This document shows, in pieces, positions 55,551-64,000 of a stretch of 64,000 bases of DNA. The stretch's first letter is position 1. Every line of letters starts with the position of its first letter. The notes under the pieces were generated by a model. That model saw nothing but the letters and a program-made list of their open reading frames with translations, made no database searches and was not told the origin of the DNA. The position numbers and the translations under genes were made by a program. The stretch is from Anastrepha obliqua (Eukaryota; Arthropoda; Insecta; Diptera; Tephritidae), in contig NC_072892.1 in the NCBI RefSeq assembly GCF_027943255.1, positions 24,079,792-24,143,791 of the forward strand, in the 5' to 3' direction.

Positions 55551-56161
55551 GAGGAGGCAATATCCATTCCGGTCCACAGTTTATATACCCGCGCACGTTT
55601 TAGTAAAATTTGATTTGGGTTGTTAATTTTTGCAATAAAAAAAAGCACATAAACAATGGAAGTTATAGCTTGTAACATCAGCGGGGCGTAAAAAGATTTG
55701 GTTTTAGCATATAAAAAGTGGGCATGGTTCCAACTCTTTTTTCAATTTTCAATTTTCTTCAACCTCAATAATATTTCCGACGGTTCCGATTGGGGTGTAT
55801 ACGAAGTGTGGGCGAGTTTTATTAATTCGTAATGCCATATATGCATGCATTTCCTCAAAAGTGGGCGTGGAGCAACGCATTTTTTTTAATTTTACTGGCG
55901 ACGCATTTCTAATTTTCGGTTCATAATTTGGAGCAAATAAATGTTGCAACATTTAGAGCAGATATATCCCTGTTTTCGCTCGTTTGAAAATTACCGTTAT
56001 ATTGGTAAATTACCGTTATTGAAAAATTACCACTATATTGTAGATTTACCGTATATTCGTATATGTACCAATTTTCATTAAAATATATAAATTTTTGCTC
56101 GCACAGTAACGCACCGGCATACAGACGAACGGCTCAATCAACTATTCTTATCAATTTCATT
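55551..56161. other. No gene recognised
   Basis: AT-rich. GTGGGCRTGG occurs twice (55720 and 55862). AAATTACCGTTATATTG-like words repeat at 55988-56050. It could be an old element, but no ends were seen. Confidence 0.35.
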
Positions 56162-56163
56162 TA

Positions 56164-56718
56164 TAAAGGGTTTTCCAATAAGAGGTGTTATTTTGATATT
56201 CAAAGAAAAATGATTATTTTTTAATATAAATGATCGGATGTTTATTTCATTATAAAGAGGAAGGTATGCCATTAATAGTGGAAAGTAACATCAGGCAAAT
56301 GACCACCACGACCACGCTTACAAGACAATATCCTTTTCAAGAAATTTTCCATAACCGAATTGCAAAGTGGCTGCCCTATGTCCTCGACAGCCTCACGAAT
56401 TCCATCTTTGAGGTCTTCAATCGACCCTGAACTGTTGGCGCAGACCTTCTCTTTCACGTGGCCCCAAAGAAAAAAGTCACAAGGTGTTAAATTACAAGAT
56501 CTTGGTGGCCAATTGTGATCACCTCTTCGAGAGATAACACGGTCCGGAAACTTTTCCCGTAAAAGATCAATGGTTTCGTTGCTTTTGTGGCACGTAGCGC
56601 CGTTCAAAATAAACGTTGTCCAGATCAATACCATCCAATTCCGGCCATAAAAATAGTTAATCATCTCTCGATAGCGGCATCCGTTCCAAAATAACACCTG
56701 TTATTGGAAAACCATTTA
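56164..56718 (-). mobile_element. DD41D-type derivative, internally deleted, opposite orientation
   Basis: The ends are TAAAGGGTTTTCCAATAAGA (left) and, reverse-complemented, TAAATGGTTTTCCAATAACA (right), each with TA outside. In gene orientation, AACAGGTGTTATTTTGG runs straight into NGCRYREMINYF, as in the copy at 53024. Then come ILNGATCHKSNETIDLLREK (the QQD motif is damaged; Asp reads Asn), then FPDRVISRRGDHNWPPRSCN and LTPCDFFLWGHVKEKVCA. It ends CKRGRGGHLPDVTFHY. At 555 bp it closely parallels the 53-kb copy. Confidence 0.82.
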
Positions 56719-56799
56719 TATTGCTTTTTTTTTAAATCATAAGAGCTTGAAATGATAATACAAAACAGATTTATTGGATTTTTTTTTTTTTATATTATC

Positions 56800-57897
56800 T
56801 GGTTGATAATTTCATGGTAGTTTCAGTCCAAATTTCGACTGCATTTTCCAATGAATCTGTGTAATAAATCGAATGAATCTAATCAACGAAAAATGGGACT
56901 CACACCGATGGTCACTTGACTTCAACTCTTGCACGAGCTTAATTTTATAGGCACGTAAGCCAAGATCTTTAATTAAGGGGTTATATACCTTGTGAGTCCG
57001 AAAAAATGGACGATTGCCATAATTTTTTTTTAAATATGTTTTAGAACTTTTATTCAAATGAGGCATATATCATAATGAAGGGTAACTCTCGAAGAATACA
57101 TTTTGGTGTTTTTATTTTAAAAAATGTTATTATTTATTGTTGATGTCGCCCCTCCCCCGAAACGCCGTGTTTTAGAAGAAGCTTGCGGTGATCACGGTAG
57201 CGCATGAGCAGCTCAACTGAAACCAAAAAAATTAAATGATTATTGTAGAAAAATGTTTTCTAGTGAATCCGAACAGTTTATTTACCCAAAAAAAATTTTT
57301 CTCGATATGAAAACCGCTTTGCACCAAAAAAACGATTTTTGAGGGGTTGAAAAATTTGAAAAAAAAATAGTTCAGCGAACTATGCAAATATTTATAAAAA
57401 GTAAACCGTTCAGGACCACGAGGCTGTAACTTCGAATAATTAAAAAAAAAGTTGATGCAAATCAGTCAAATAGTTTTTGGTAAATAATGATCACTGCGAC
57501 GGTAATTTTCAAAAAACACGACTTCGAGATAATCGCGTCTAAGGTTTTGCATGCACTTCATTTATGGATAAGGTTGCGCGCTTCCACGGTCTATAACTTT
57601 CGTTCTAGTGCTCCGATCTTTATGATTTTTTGAATTTATATTTTTAAGATGATGTACTTTTAGAATATGGCATAAAAAAATTTAGATTTTTTAGTCCAAC
57701 ACTAGGTATATAACCCCTTGAAATGTTCCACGTAGTCGAAGGACAAATACCAACAAGTTGAGAACGTCAACAAATCTGCATTTCGGCGTCTTCGTCAACA
57801 ATTTGCGATATGGACGTCGCGAACAGATTTTTTTTCTTTTTTTTAAGTAAAATCCCAGAATTTGGAAGCGTTCTTCTGCGGTTAAATGGTTCATGAT
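56800..57897 (-). pseudogene. DD41D-type transposase N-terminal region, split by a TTAA element
   Basis: In gene orientation it starts MNHLTAEERFQILGFYLKKR (57894), continues PYRKLLTKT in shifted frames, and meets the TTAA element at 57717. Beyond it (56976 down) the text reads KDLGLRAYKIKLVQELKSSD, then IHWKMQSKFGLKLP. From general knowledge, related transposases start MNHLT.EER.QI..FY and contain DL.L..YKIQLVQELK later. The two pieces therefore belong together, with part of the DNA-binding region missing. No catalytic residues remain. It may once have been the N-terminal half missing from the 56-kb copy just downstream. Confidence 0.65.
56977..57717. mobile_element. TTAA-flanked non-autonomous element, 741 bp
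   Basis: The left end is TTAA then GGGGTTATATACCTTGTGAG. The right end reverse-complements to GGGGTTATATACCTAGTGTT with TTGA outside, one change from TTAA. The first 15 bp match perfectly. Internal words (for example AATCGCGTCTAAGGTTTTGC) faintly recall ACGCGTCTAAAG in the family at 3254 and 14469, so the two may be distant relatives. No coding. Confidence 0.75.
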
Positions 57898-57987
57898 GAC
57901 TAGCCAAAACTTACTGAACAGTTCTCAGCTGTCAAACCATAGTTATCAATACCGATAGTTCTCAAGCAGCTAAAAAAACACTCGATA

Positions 57988-58087
57988 CCAGATGGCGCAA
58001 AATTAAGCAGATAAGCAGTAGAGCGCGTATTTATAAAAAAAAATTTGTTCAAAAACAAAATTGGATGATTAATTTTGCGCCACGTTG
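57988..58087. mobile_element. MITE (TGGCGCAAAATTAATCA family), 100-bp internally deleted copy
   Basis: It begins CAGATGGCGCAAAATTAAGC and ends GATTAATTTTGCGCCACGTTG, with most of the interior lost. Confidence 0.65.
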
Positions 58088-60104
58088 CATATCTCTATCT
58101 AACGCGATTTACTGTACGCTGCCACGTATAACCGTTATGCGCACCAAATTATCATACCCTTGGGCACAAATGCGCGAGTACAGAAAAAAAGATGTCGCAC
58201 TCTGAAATGGTGCATGAACCATAGTACTTATACCAAGGCCCATTATCGAGTTTATCTCAATCAAGCAATCCCTCAAGCCTTCAACGCCATATTTTTCCCT
58301 CTCATTGGCTTCTGTTTTCAATCGCGAATTTATGTGCGGAACTGTAGATTCTAATAGCTGGTTCATTTCAGTTTTCTAGCTGCATACTAAATTTGTTGTT
58401 ATTGCTTATTTATTTATGATTTGCTTATGGCGACTTATTACTCGAACGGCTGGCGGCATTTATGATAAATTAATTTGCATTCATATAAACAAAACTGCAT
58501 GAACTGAAAGCAAACGCAACGCAAACGCAAACGAACAAACCAGCAACATCATCAGTTACAACAATAAAAAATAGCAAAAACAACGACGAAAATTGGAATG
58601 TTATGACAATATGCAAATAACATCGGCGACACTCGTCAGGGACAAAAACAAATGCGCACACGCAAATACCCTGCAAGGAAAACTTGAGGTAAGTAGCCGA
58701 ACAAGTTTCTGTTGCAGCAGCAGTGATAATTTATTTGCCAGCCAGTTGGAGTGGATAACGTTTAAAAGTGGTAAGGTGCACTCTCAGCTACTACAAGTGC
58801 ACTGAGAGCCCACTAGTATCAATTTGATTCCTATCCGAAATGGCTCCGGAATGGTAGCCTATCGGTTATGTGCCAAGGGCAGACTTCAATGGAATTTGCT
58901 ACTCATAGAAATTTTTTTGTGAAAATTAACACTATTTCTATTGGAATTAATGAAAAATAAATGCAGAGCGGGACAATTGTGACCTTCTTCCAGATGCTTA
59001 TGTAGAAAAGAGAAGGAACGTGACTCTCTTATGCTTCAAAATTTAATGCAACTCGGCCAAAATAGCTTAAACAGTTGTCGCGCCAATGAGGAAGAAGAAG
59101 TGCAGCAGTTCAGAATTGGTGAACTTCTCTGCAGGGCATGCACGTAAAATCAGTGCGCAAATAAAGTGGCAGTTGTGCGTATGTTCTCCTATGCACGTGC
59201 ACGAGTTTGTATGCATCTGTGCATCTGAATAAATTTCAACCGATTGAAAAACGCAATGCAGGCAACAGCGCAGCTTGAGTTAAATTGAAGTGCGAAACAG
59301 CAATAAATGAAATGAATCGAATGGAAGTAGCTTCTGTCTGCCTGGATAATCGCGGTAACGCTCTTCAACCTTGCATGCGCACACATTTTTTTGAGGTTTG
59401 CCAGTAACAAACAATTTTTTTAAATCGCAATTCAATTACGAGAAGCATCGCAGTGCCATTCGGATAGTTTGCAAACAGTGACTGGATCTGTTCTACTGAA
59501 AGCCATTGGATATCAGTCCTCCTCCGAGACAAACGGTAGACCAACCGCCATAGTAGAATACTGCGTTGGACGAACACCCTTTTTTAATTCATTCGAATGC
59601 AAGACATTTTTGTTTTGTACGGAGAGAATGCGAAATATTGCCAGGGCAAAAATTATTACCAAAAAGTAACAAAAATTTTGAGCGACTTCAGACTGGCACT
59701 TCGTTATACTAAAATTTAATGCGCTCTAAAACTGCGTGCCCACATTTTTTTTATTAATTTTGATGAGAATTGCGAATAAAAATGTGGCATGTGTCAAATC
59801 AAAAGCTCACTTTCAAATTAAAAAAAGCAAACGGATTTCATCATTGATTGACGATTTCACCAAAAAATTTCCATTTCTTAAATTTTCAGTTGAAATATTA
59901 AGCAACAAATGGAGATCTTTGATTGTTTATAGCCAAAAAAGATTAAAGACATCTTCAAATCTTTCTTTTCAAAACCTATATATCAAAACCATATATCTTT
60001 TCATCCCTGGAATTTTTAAATAGCCAGGTTAATATTTCCAATAAATTTATGCTGAGAAATTTAAGTAATTTGGCGAAAAATTCAGCCCGCCAAAAAGATG
60101 GAAT
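58088..60104. other. No gene recognised; probable unique non-coding DNA
   Basis: Low repeat content. At 58686-58694 GAG followed by GTAAGTAG is a good splice-donor match after a CAAAC-rich stretch typical of fly untranslated exons. There is no acceptor or coding support. Short frames (58593-58805, 59469-59669, 59736-60023) show no motifs. Confidence 0.4.
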
Positions 60105-61790
60105 GAAATAGGCTGAGTCAAGGAGCAACAAGAGATTTAGTGGCTCCTGAAACACTCAGGCTAAACGCCCATTGTATTTAGAGCTCTGGAAAGAGATATC
60201 GTCTTTCAGAAGGAAAGGAGAAAAGTATCAGAGAAAGAGATAGGAAAGAATAGAGACAGAGACAGTGACAGCGGTAGTTAGTCCTGTGAGAATTTTCCAG
60301 ATTCTTTGACAAATCTCTAAATATCTTCCAGTTTTAGAGAACGAATATTACTCATTCTCATGACATCGGAACCCAAAACTCGTAGCCTTGCTCTAGCAAA
60401 GGCAGGACACTCACAGAGAAAATCCGCAGTGCTATCCGCCTCCTCTAAGCAAGACAGGCACATTGGGTCCTCAATAACCCATGGGTTGTGTCCCGTAATA
60501 ATACCGACTATCAATCGAACGCGTTTTCTACCAAGTTTTTGAAGAAAGTTCGACAATTTTCTATGCGGGCTAGTCACAAAACACTAATTCCGATTATTGG
60601 CTATGGTCCCTGTGGGCGAACAGCTGATCCACGTTTGGCCATTTCATCGGCAATCTCGTTTCTTTGAACAACAAAGTGTTCTGGAATCCATATAAGTGCA
60701 AGCCTGTTCTGTCTAGCGACAGAGTTCAGCTTCTTCTTACATTCTTGAATAATCTTCGAGGTTTGCTTCGCGTTCTTCAGGGCCTTTAATGCAACCTGAC
60801 TGTCACTGAAAACTCCAATCTGTTTCCCGCTCCATCTCCTCTCGATTATCTATTCGGCTACTTTCAGGATAGCAAAAATTTCCGTTTGGAAAACAGTTGC
60901 CATTTCCCCCATAACATAGTGATACTTATTACTATCGTTTAAGTACCATCCGGCTCCAGACCTTATTTCATTCTTGGACCCATCGGTAAAGAAAATATCC
61001 GTCAAACCGCCCTGAATGCATTCTGGATTGCTCCATTGATCACAAAGTGGAAATCTGTCATCAAATTTCCTTCCAAATGAAACTGTGGGTATCACCTCGT
61101 CTTTAGGTGACAGTGGATACTGCTTAGATAGCAACTTAAGTATTTATCTGTGTCCCGAACTTCGGTCTTCGTGCCAGAAACCATATTTATGTAGTCCACA
61201 CATTCCTTTTATTGCTTCCTGTTGTATCTTAAGTTCCAAGGGGAGCAAATCAAGCATAGCATTTAGAGCATCGCCAGAGGTTGTAGTCATGGCACCCGCA
61301 TTACATAAACATACACTTCTTTGCAGCCTGTATAGTTCCCTGAGTGTGGAGTTAACCATACTCAGTCGCCACCAGACCACAGAGCCGTAAGTTATGACTG
61401 GTCTGATAAGTGCTGTGTATATCCACAGGCAGCATCCACAGCAGGTTTTAGATCCCAGGTTTTACCTTCATGTGCGCTTCACCTTCAGTAAAACGCGTGT
61501 CTCCCAAGTCAGTTTCTTATCCAAGATTACTCCTAGATATTTAACTTCATCGGAAAGATCAAGTGTCACACCTTTCAATGTTGGAAGGCTAAGTCCATCC
61601 AATTTCCGTTTTCTCGTGCACAAGACTATGGTGGTTTTGTTCGGATTAATGGAAAAACCTTGTCTCATGCACCAGTCATCGATTTTTTCCAGAATCCTCT
61701 GCACTTTCGTGCAAAGCCTCCTTAGGGATTTATCAGATGTTAGCGCACAGACATCGTCCGCATATGCTTGAACATGAAAACCGTGAAATG
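60105..61790 (-). pseudogene. I-like LINE: reverse transcriptase end, RNase H, zinc knuckle and 3' UTR
   Basis: In gene orientation, from 61785: HVQAYADDVCALTSDKSLRR (motif C intact), then IDDWCMRQGFSINPNKTTIV, then DEVKYLGVILDKKLTWETRV, then TLRELYRLQRSVCLCNAGAM and the SGDALNAMLDLLPLELKIQQ segment. The RNase H domain follows: FFTDGSKNEIRSGAGWYLND (Asp), FQTEIFAIL (Glu), GVFSDSQVALKAL (Asp), RNEIADEMAKRG (Asp). All four catalytic acids are visible. The knuckle is LSCLEEADSTADFLCECPAF. A 3' UTR runs to about 60105. Stops and frameshifts occur near 61468, 61140 and 60850. Upstream sequence is missing; a mariner relic abuts at about 61795. Confidence 0.85.
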
Positions 61791-61799
61791 ATTTGTTAC

Positions 61800-62800
61800 T
61801 ATTTTCGTAATGGATTTCAATCCTTCAAAAACGGTTGTTGTGCCAGAAATAATCGATGCTTTGCGTCAATTAATCACGCAAGAACGTCGTGTGATATATC
61901 ATGAAATATGGGCATTTTTGGGCATTACTATGCCCAGCATACATTCCATATTGCATGAGGATTTGTTCTCGTTGGATAACAGATAATTTGACAATTGTAG
62001 CAGCTCAAATATTCCCTACACATAAACGGAGAATGCTGCTGTAGTGACAGTCTTTGGGCGGATATGAATCCGGGTCATTCCGGTTACGTAGAATTGACTG
62101 CGGTGGGAACGCCAAAACAGGACTCCTGTTGAGTGGTATAAGAAATGTTGAACACATTTAGTCGCGATGGTTCTAAACACATCATAACAGCTATCGAATC
62201 TTGGATTTGTACATATAAGCCAGAAACAATACAGCAATCGACAATATGGGTGTTCCAAGACGAGCTTAATCCAACAAAAGCTGTGCGCGTAAAAAGCACC
62301 ACAAAGCAAAAGGTCACGTGTTTTTTCGCATTACCTGGAAAATCTAGTCATGTCGCAACTGCTCCACTAAAGAAACTTAAAACAGCCAATTCTGAGCGGT
62401 ACAAAACTATTTGTTAGCCAGATGTTTCCGGAAAATGAAGAAAAATCAGCCGTCGAAAACGAATCGCGCTTCACCAAGCCGATGCGAGCTCTCACGTATC
62501 ACCTCATAAGAGAGAGTTTTTGAGCACGCAAAAGCTGGAATTAATGTGTCATCCACCTTACGGCACTGATTTGGCAGCTAATGACATCATTTTGTTTGCG
62601 AACATCCAAACTAAAATGTGAGGTAAACCTTTTTTAACGCATGAAGAAATTATGGAAGCCTTTAAGCAGCTCGTTTTGGAGGCATCCACTTCCGAGTGGC
62701 AAAAAGTGCTTTCAAAAGAATGCAGTACACTTTTGAATCCCCTTCAATCTATTTTGAAAGCACTTTTTGCACACTTCCAAGAAGAATATTTTGAATTTTG
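61800..62800 (+). pseudogene. Mariner transposase relic (same group as 43477-44584)
   Basis: The relic starts at KTVVVPEIIDALRQLITQER, then RVIYHEIWAFLGITMPSIHS. A gap and frameshift near 61990-62140 follow, then MLNTFSRDGSKHIITAIESW, where relatives have GDESW, so the first Asp is lost. It continues QQSTIWVFQDELNPTKAVRV, then CFFALPGKSSHVATAPLKKL, then LMCHPPYGTDLAANDIILF (third Asp present), then WQKVLSKECS, and ends EEYFEF. The N-terminal 90 or so residues and the left end are missing, cut at the LINE junction. Confidence 0.82.
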
Positions 62801-64000
62801 AAAAATAAACAAACAAAAGCCATTTTCATTATTATTTTACTGTGATTTGATTGTTGAGCGTAAAACACAATTGTCGTGTCATGTACACGGACGGATGATA
62901 GACTATTAGTTTCACTGATAGACAATTGAACCAGTCATGGTTACGTATGTATATAGTAGATTTATTCTGTACTATTCAAATCTATATCTGTCTCAAATTC
63001 GCTAAAGTGTGCCTAGTGCAGCACCATACCTGGTATATAAAGTCAAGTCGCAAAGCAAATTTCCAAAAAATTCCAAAAGCACTGCCATCATAAAACGCAT
63101 AGCACAAACATACATACATACCTCTTTATCAATGGCTGTATGTTTACATTTTTTTCTAGCTCACCGTCTGGCCAAACGTTGGCTTTGCGTGTTTTCGTGA
63201 ATGAAAGTAAGCGTCGAAAGCATTCCAAGGCAAACGCAAAAATTATTGCGCGTCTCTATGACCTACTACTACAGCACAAATATAGCGTCGGGAATTCCAC
63301 ACGCGCCAACATACAAACCCATATACATACATACACAAACGCAAACAAAATCAGTCAAAAAGTAACTAAAAAATTGCAAAAACGCTGACAAAGCAATGCG
63401 AAAGAAGATTTGCCAGCTATGACTGAGGAGCGGAAGTGGTGGCGTGAAGTGCATTGACGAAATTGCGTCAGCCAATTGGCTCCCGAAAAATTAATCACAA
63501 TGGGAAAGCGTAATGAAATACGACACACCGCAATAAGTTTGGTGAGAATTCGCAGACATCGACCCCGCCGAGCAGCAGTAGAACGATAGAATGGCTCTCA
63601 GGGGGGCGTATTCATAATTCTAACAACTAACGGTATACTAGTGCTATAAAGGGAAGATATACACATACAGACACATATACACATATGTACATATACCAGT
63701 GTTTATAAAAAAAAATTTGGGATATGCTCGTATTCGAAATAGCGTCCCGTCATCCCGATAGTGTGGCGTGCTTCTCGCATATGTATGTGTATACATGTAT
63801 GTATGTATGTCTTCCTGTGTGTGCATGCATATGTAAATGCTTTGAAGTGAACGAACGGCAAGGCGCAATGATTTGCTTGCTGATGTTTTTTTTTGTTTGT
63901 TTTTTTTTTTTGTTTTCATTTAAGGTTCTTTTTCCCGATTTTATTTCGTTTGATTGCTTTTGATAACATTTGCACACATTTCTGGCTTTTGGTTCTTTGA
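62801..64000. other. No gene recognised; unique DNA with microsatellites
   Basis: CATA runs lie at 63108-63122, 63320-63340 and 63780-63815. Frames at 63009-63388 include low-complexity and repeat-coded residues and lack motifs. Confidence 0.45.

Noticed and set aside
1..64000. CRISPR arrays, operons or other prokaryotic features
   Set aside because: Base composition, eukaryotic TEs, SINE and microsatellites indicate an animal genome. The regular 16-bp arrays have no spacers and belong to a transposon.
1..64000. LTR retrotransposons or Helitrons
   Set aside because: I found no gag, protease or integrase motifs, paired LTRs, or Rep/helicase motifs on either strand by eye.

Overview
The window looks like TE-rich non-coding DNA from a higher dipteran fly. 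Three things point there: dozens of CATA/TATG microsatellites, a mix of mariner, Tc1, R1-like and RTE-like transposons, and a tRNA-headed SINE that I associate from memory with tephritid fruit flies. The family assignment is inference. I could not recognise a single host protein-coding exon on either strand. Essentially every credible reading frame belongs to a transposable element (TE), and most are broken by stops, frameshifts or deletions. The one intact large gene is a 997-codon retrotransposon ORF on the minus strand (10307-13300).

Layout. 0-6.5 kb: a split non-LTR reverse transcriptase remnant, a divergent tandem repeat (2.3-3.2 kb), a TTAA-flanked non-autonomous element (3254-3969) and a tandem pair of long-TIR elements (4484-5815). 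6.5-9.5 kb: two Tc1-like relics and a mariner C-terminal scrap. 10.3-13.5 kb: a full-length RTE-clade element with a 13-bp target site duplication (TSD). 14.1-16.1 kb: a mariner with a TTAA element inside its transposase. 17.9-26.1 kb: unclassified repeats, R1-like and I-like LINE scraps, a tRNA-like sequence, and a chain of miniature elements whose ends read TGGCGCAAAATTAATCA. 28.9-37.4 kb: two decayed mariners, a truncated RTE copy, a DD41D-type scrap and several miniature elements. 38.4-44.7 kb: an R1-like remnant and a multiply nested RTE copy holding another LINE fragment and a mariner.

47-50.4 kb: three different RTE-like LINE fragments lie in a row, followed by a Tc1/mariner relic. 50.6-52.9 kb: a 2.33-kb hAT-type foldback element with an exact 8-bp TSD. 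Its arms are arrays of a 16-bp palindromic unit, and it carries a nested TTAA element. 53.0-58.1 kb: DD41D-type derivatives, one split by a TTAA element, and the SINE with its own TTAA insertion. 60.1-62.8 kb: an I-like LINE with RNase H, then a mariner relic. The stretches between (about 44.9-47.0, 54.0-55.1, 58.1-60.0 and 62.8-64.0 kb) look like unique intergenic or intronic DNA.

No pathway is encoded. The relationships that matter are insertion order and shared ends. The strongest novel leads are the hAT-type foldback element, the set of five TTAA-flanked non-autonomous elements, the internally deleted DD41D subfamily with one shared junction, and the young intact RTE element. All family names come from motif recognition by eye, without database comparison.
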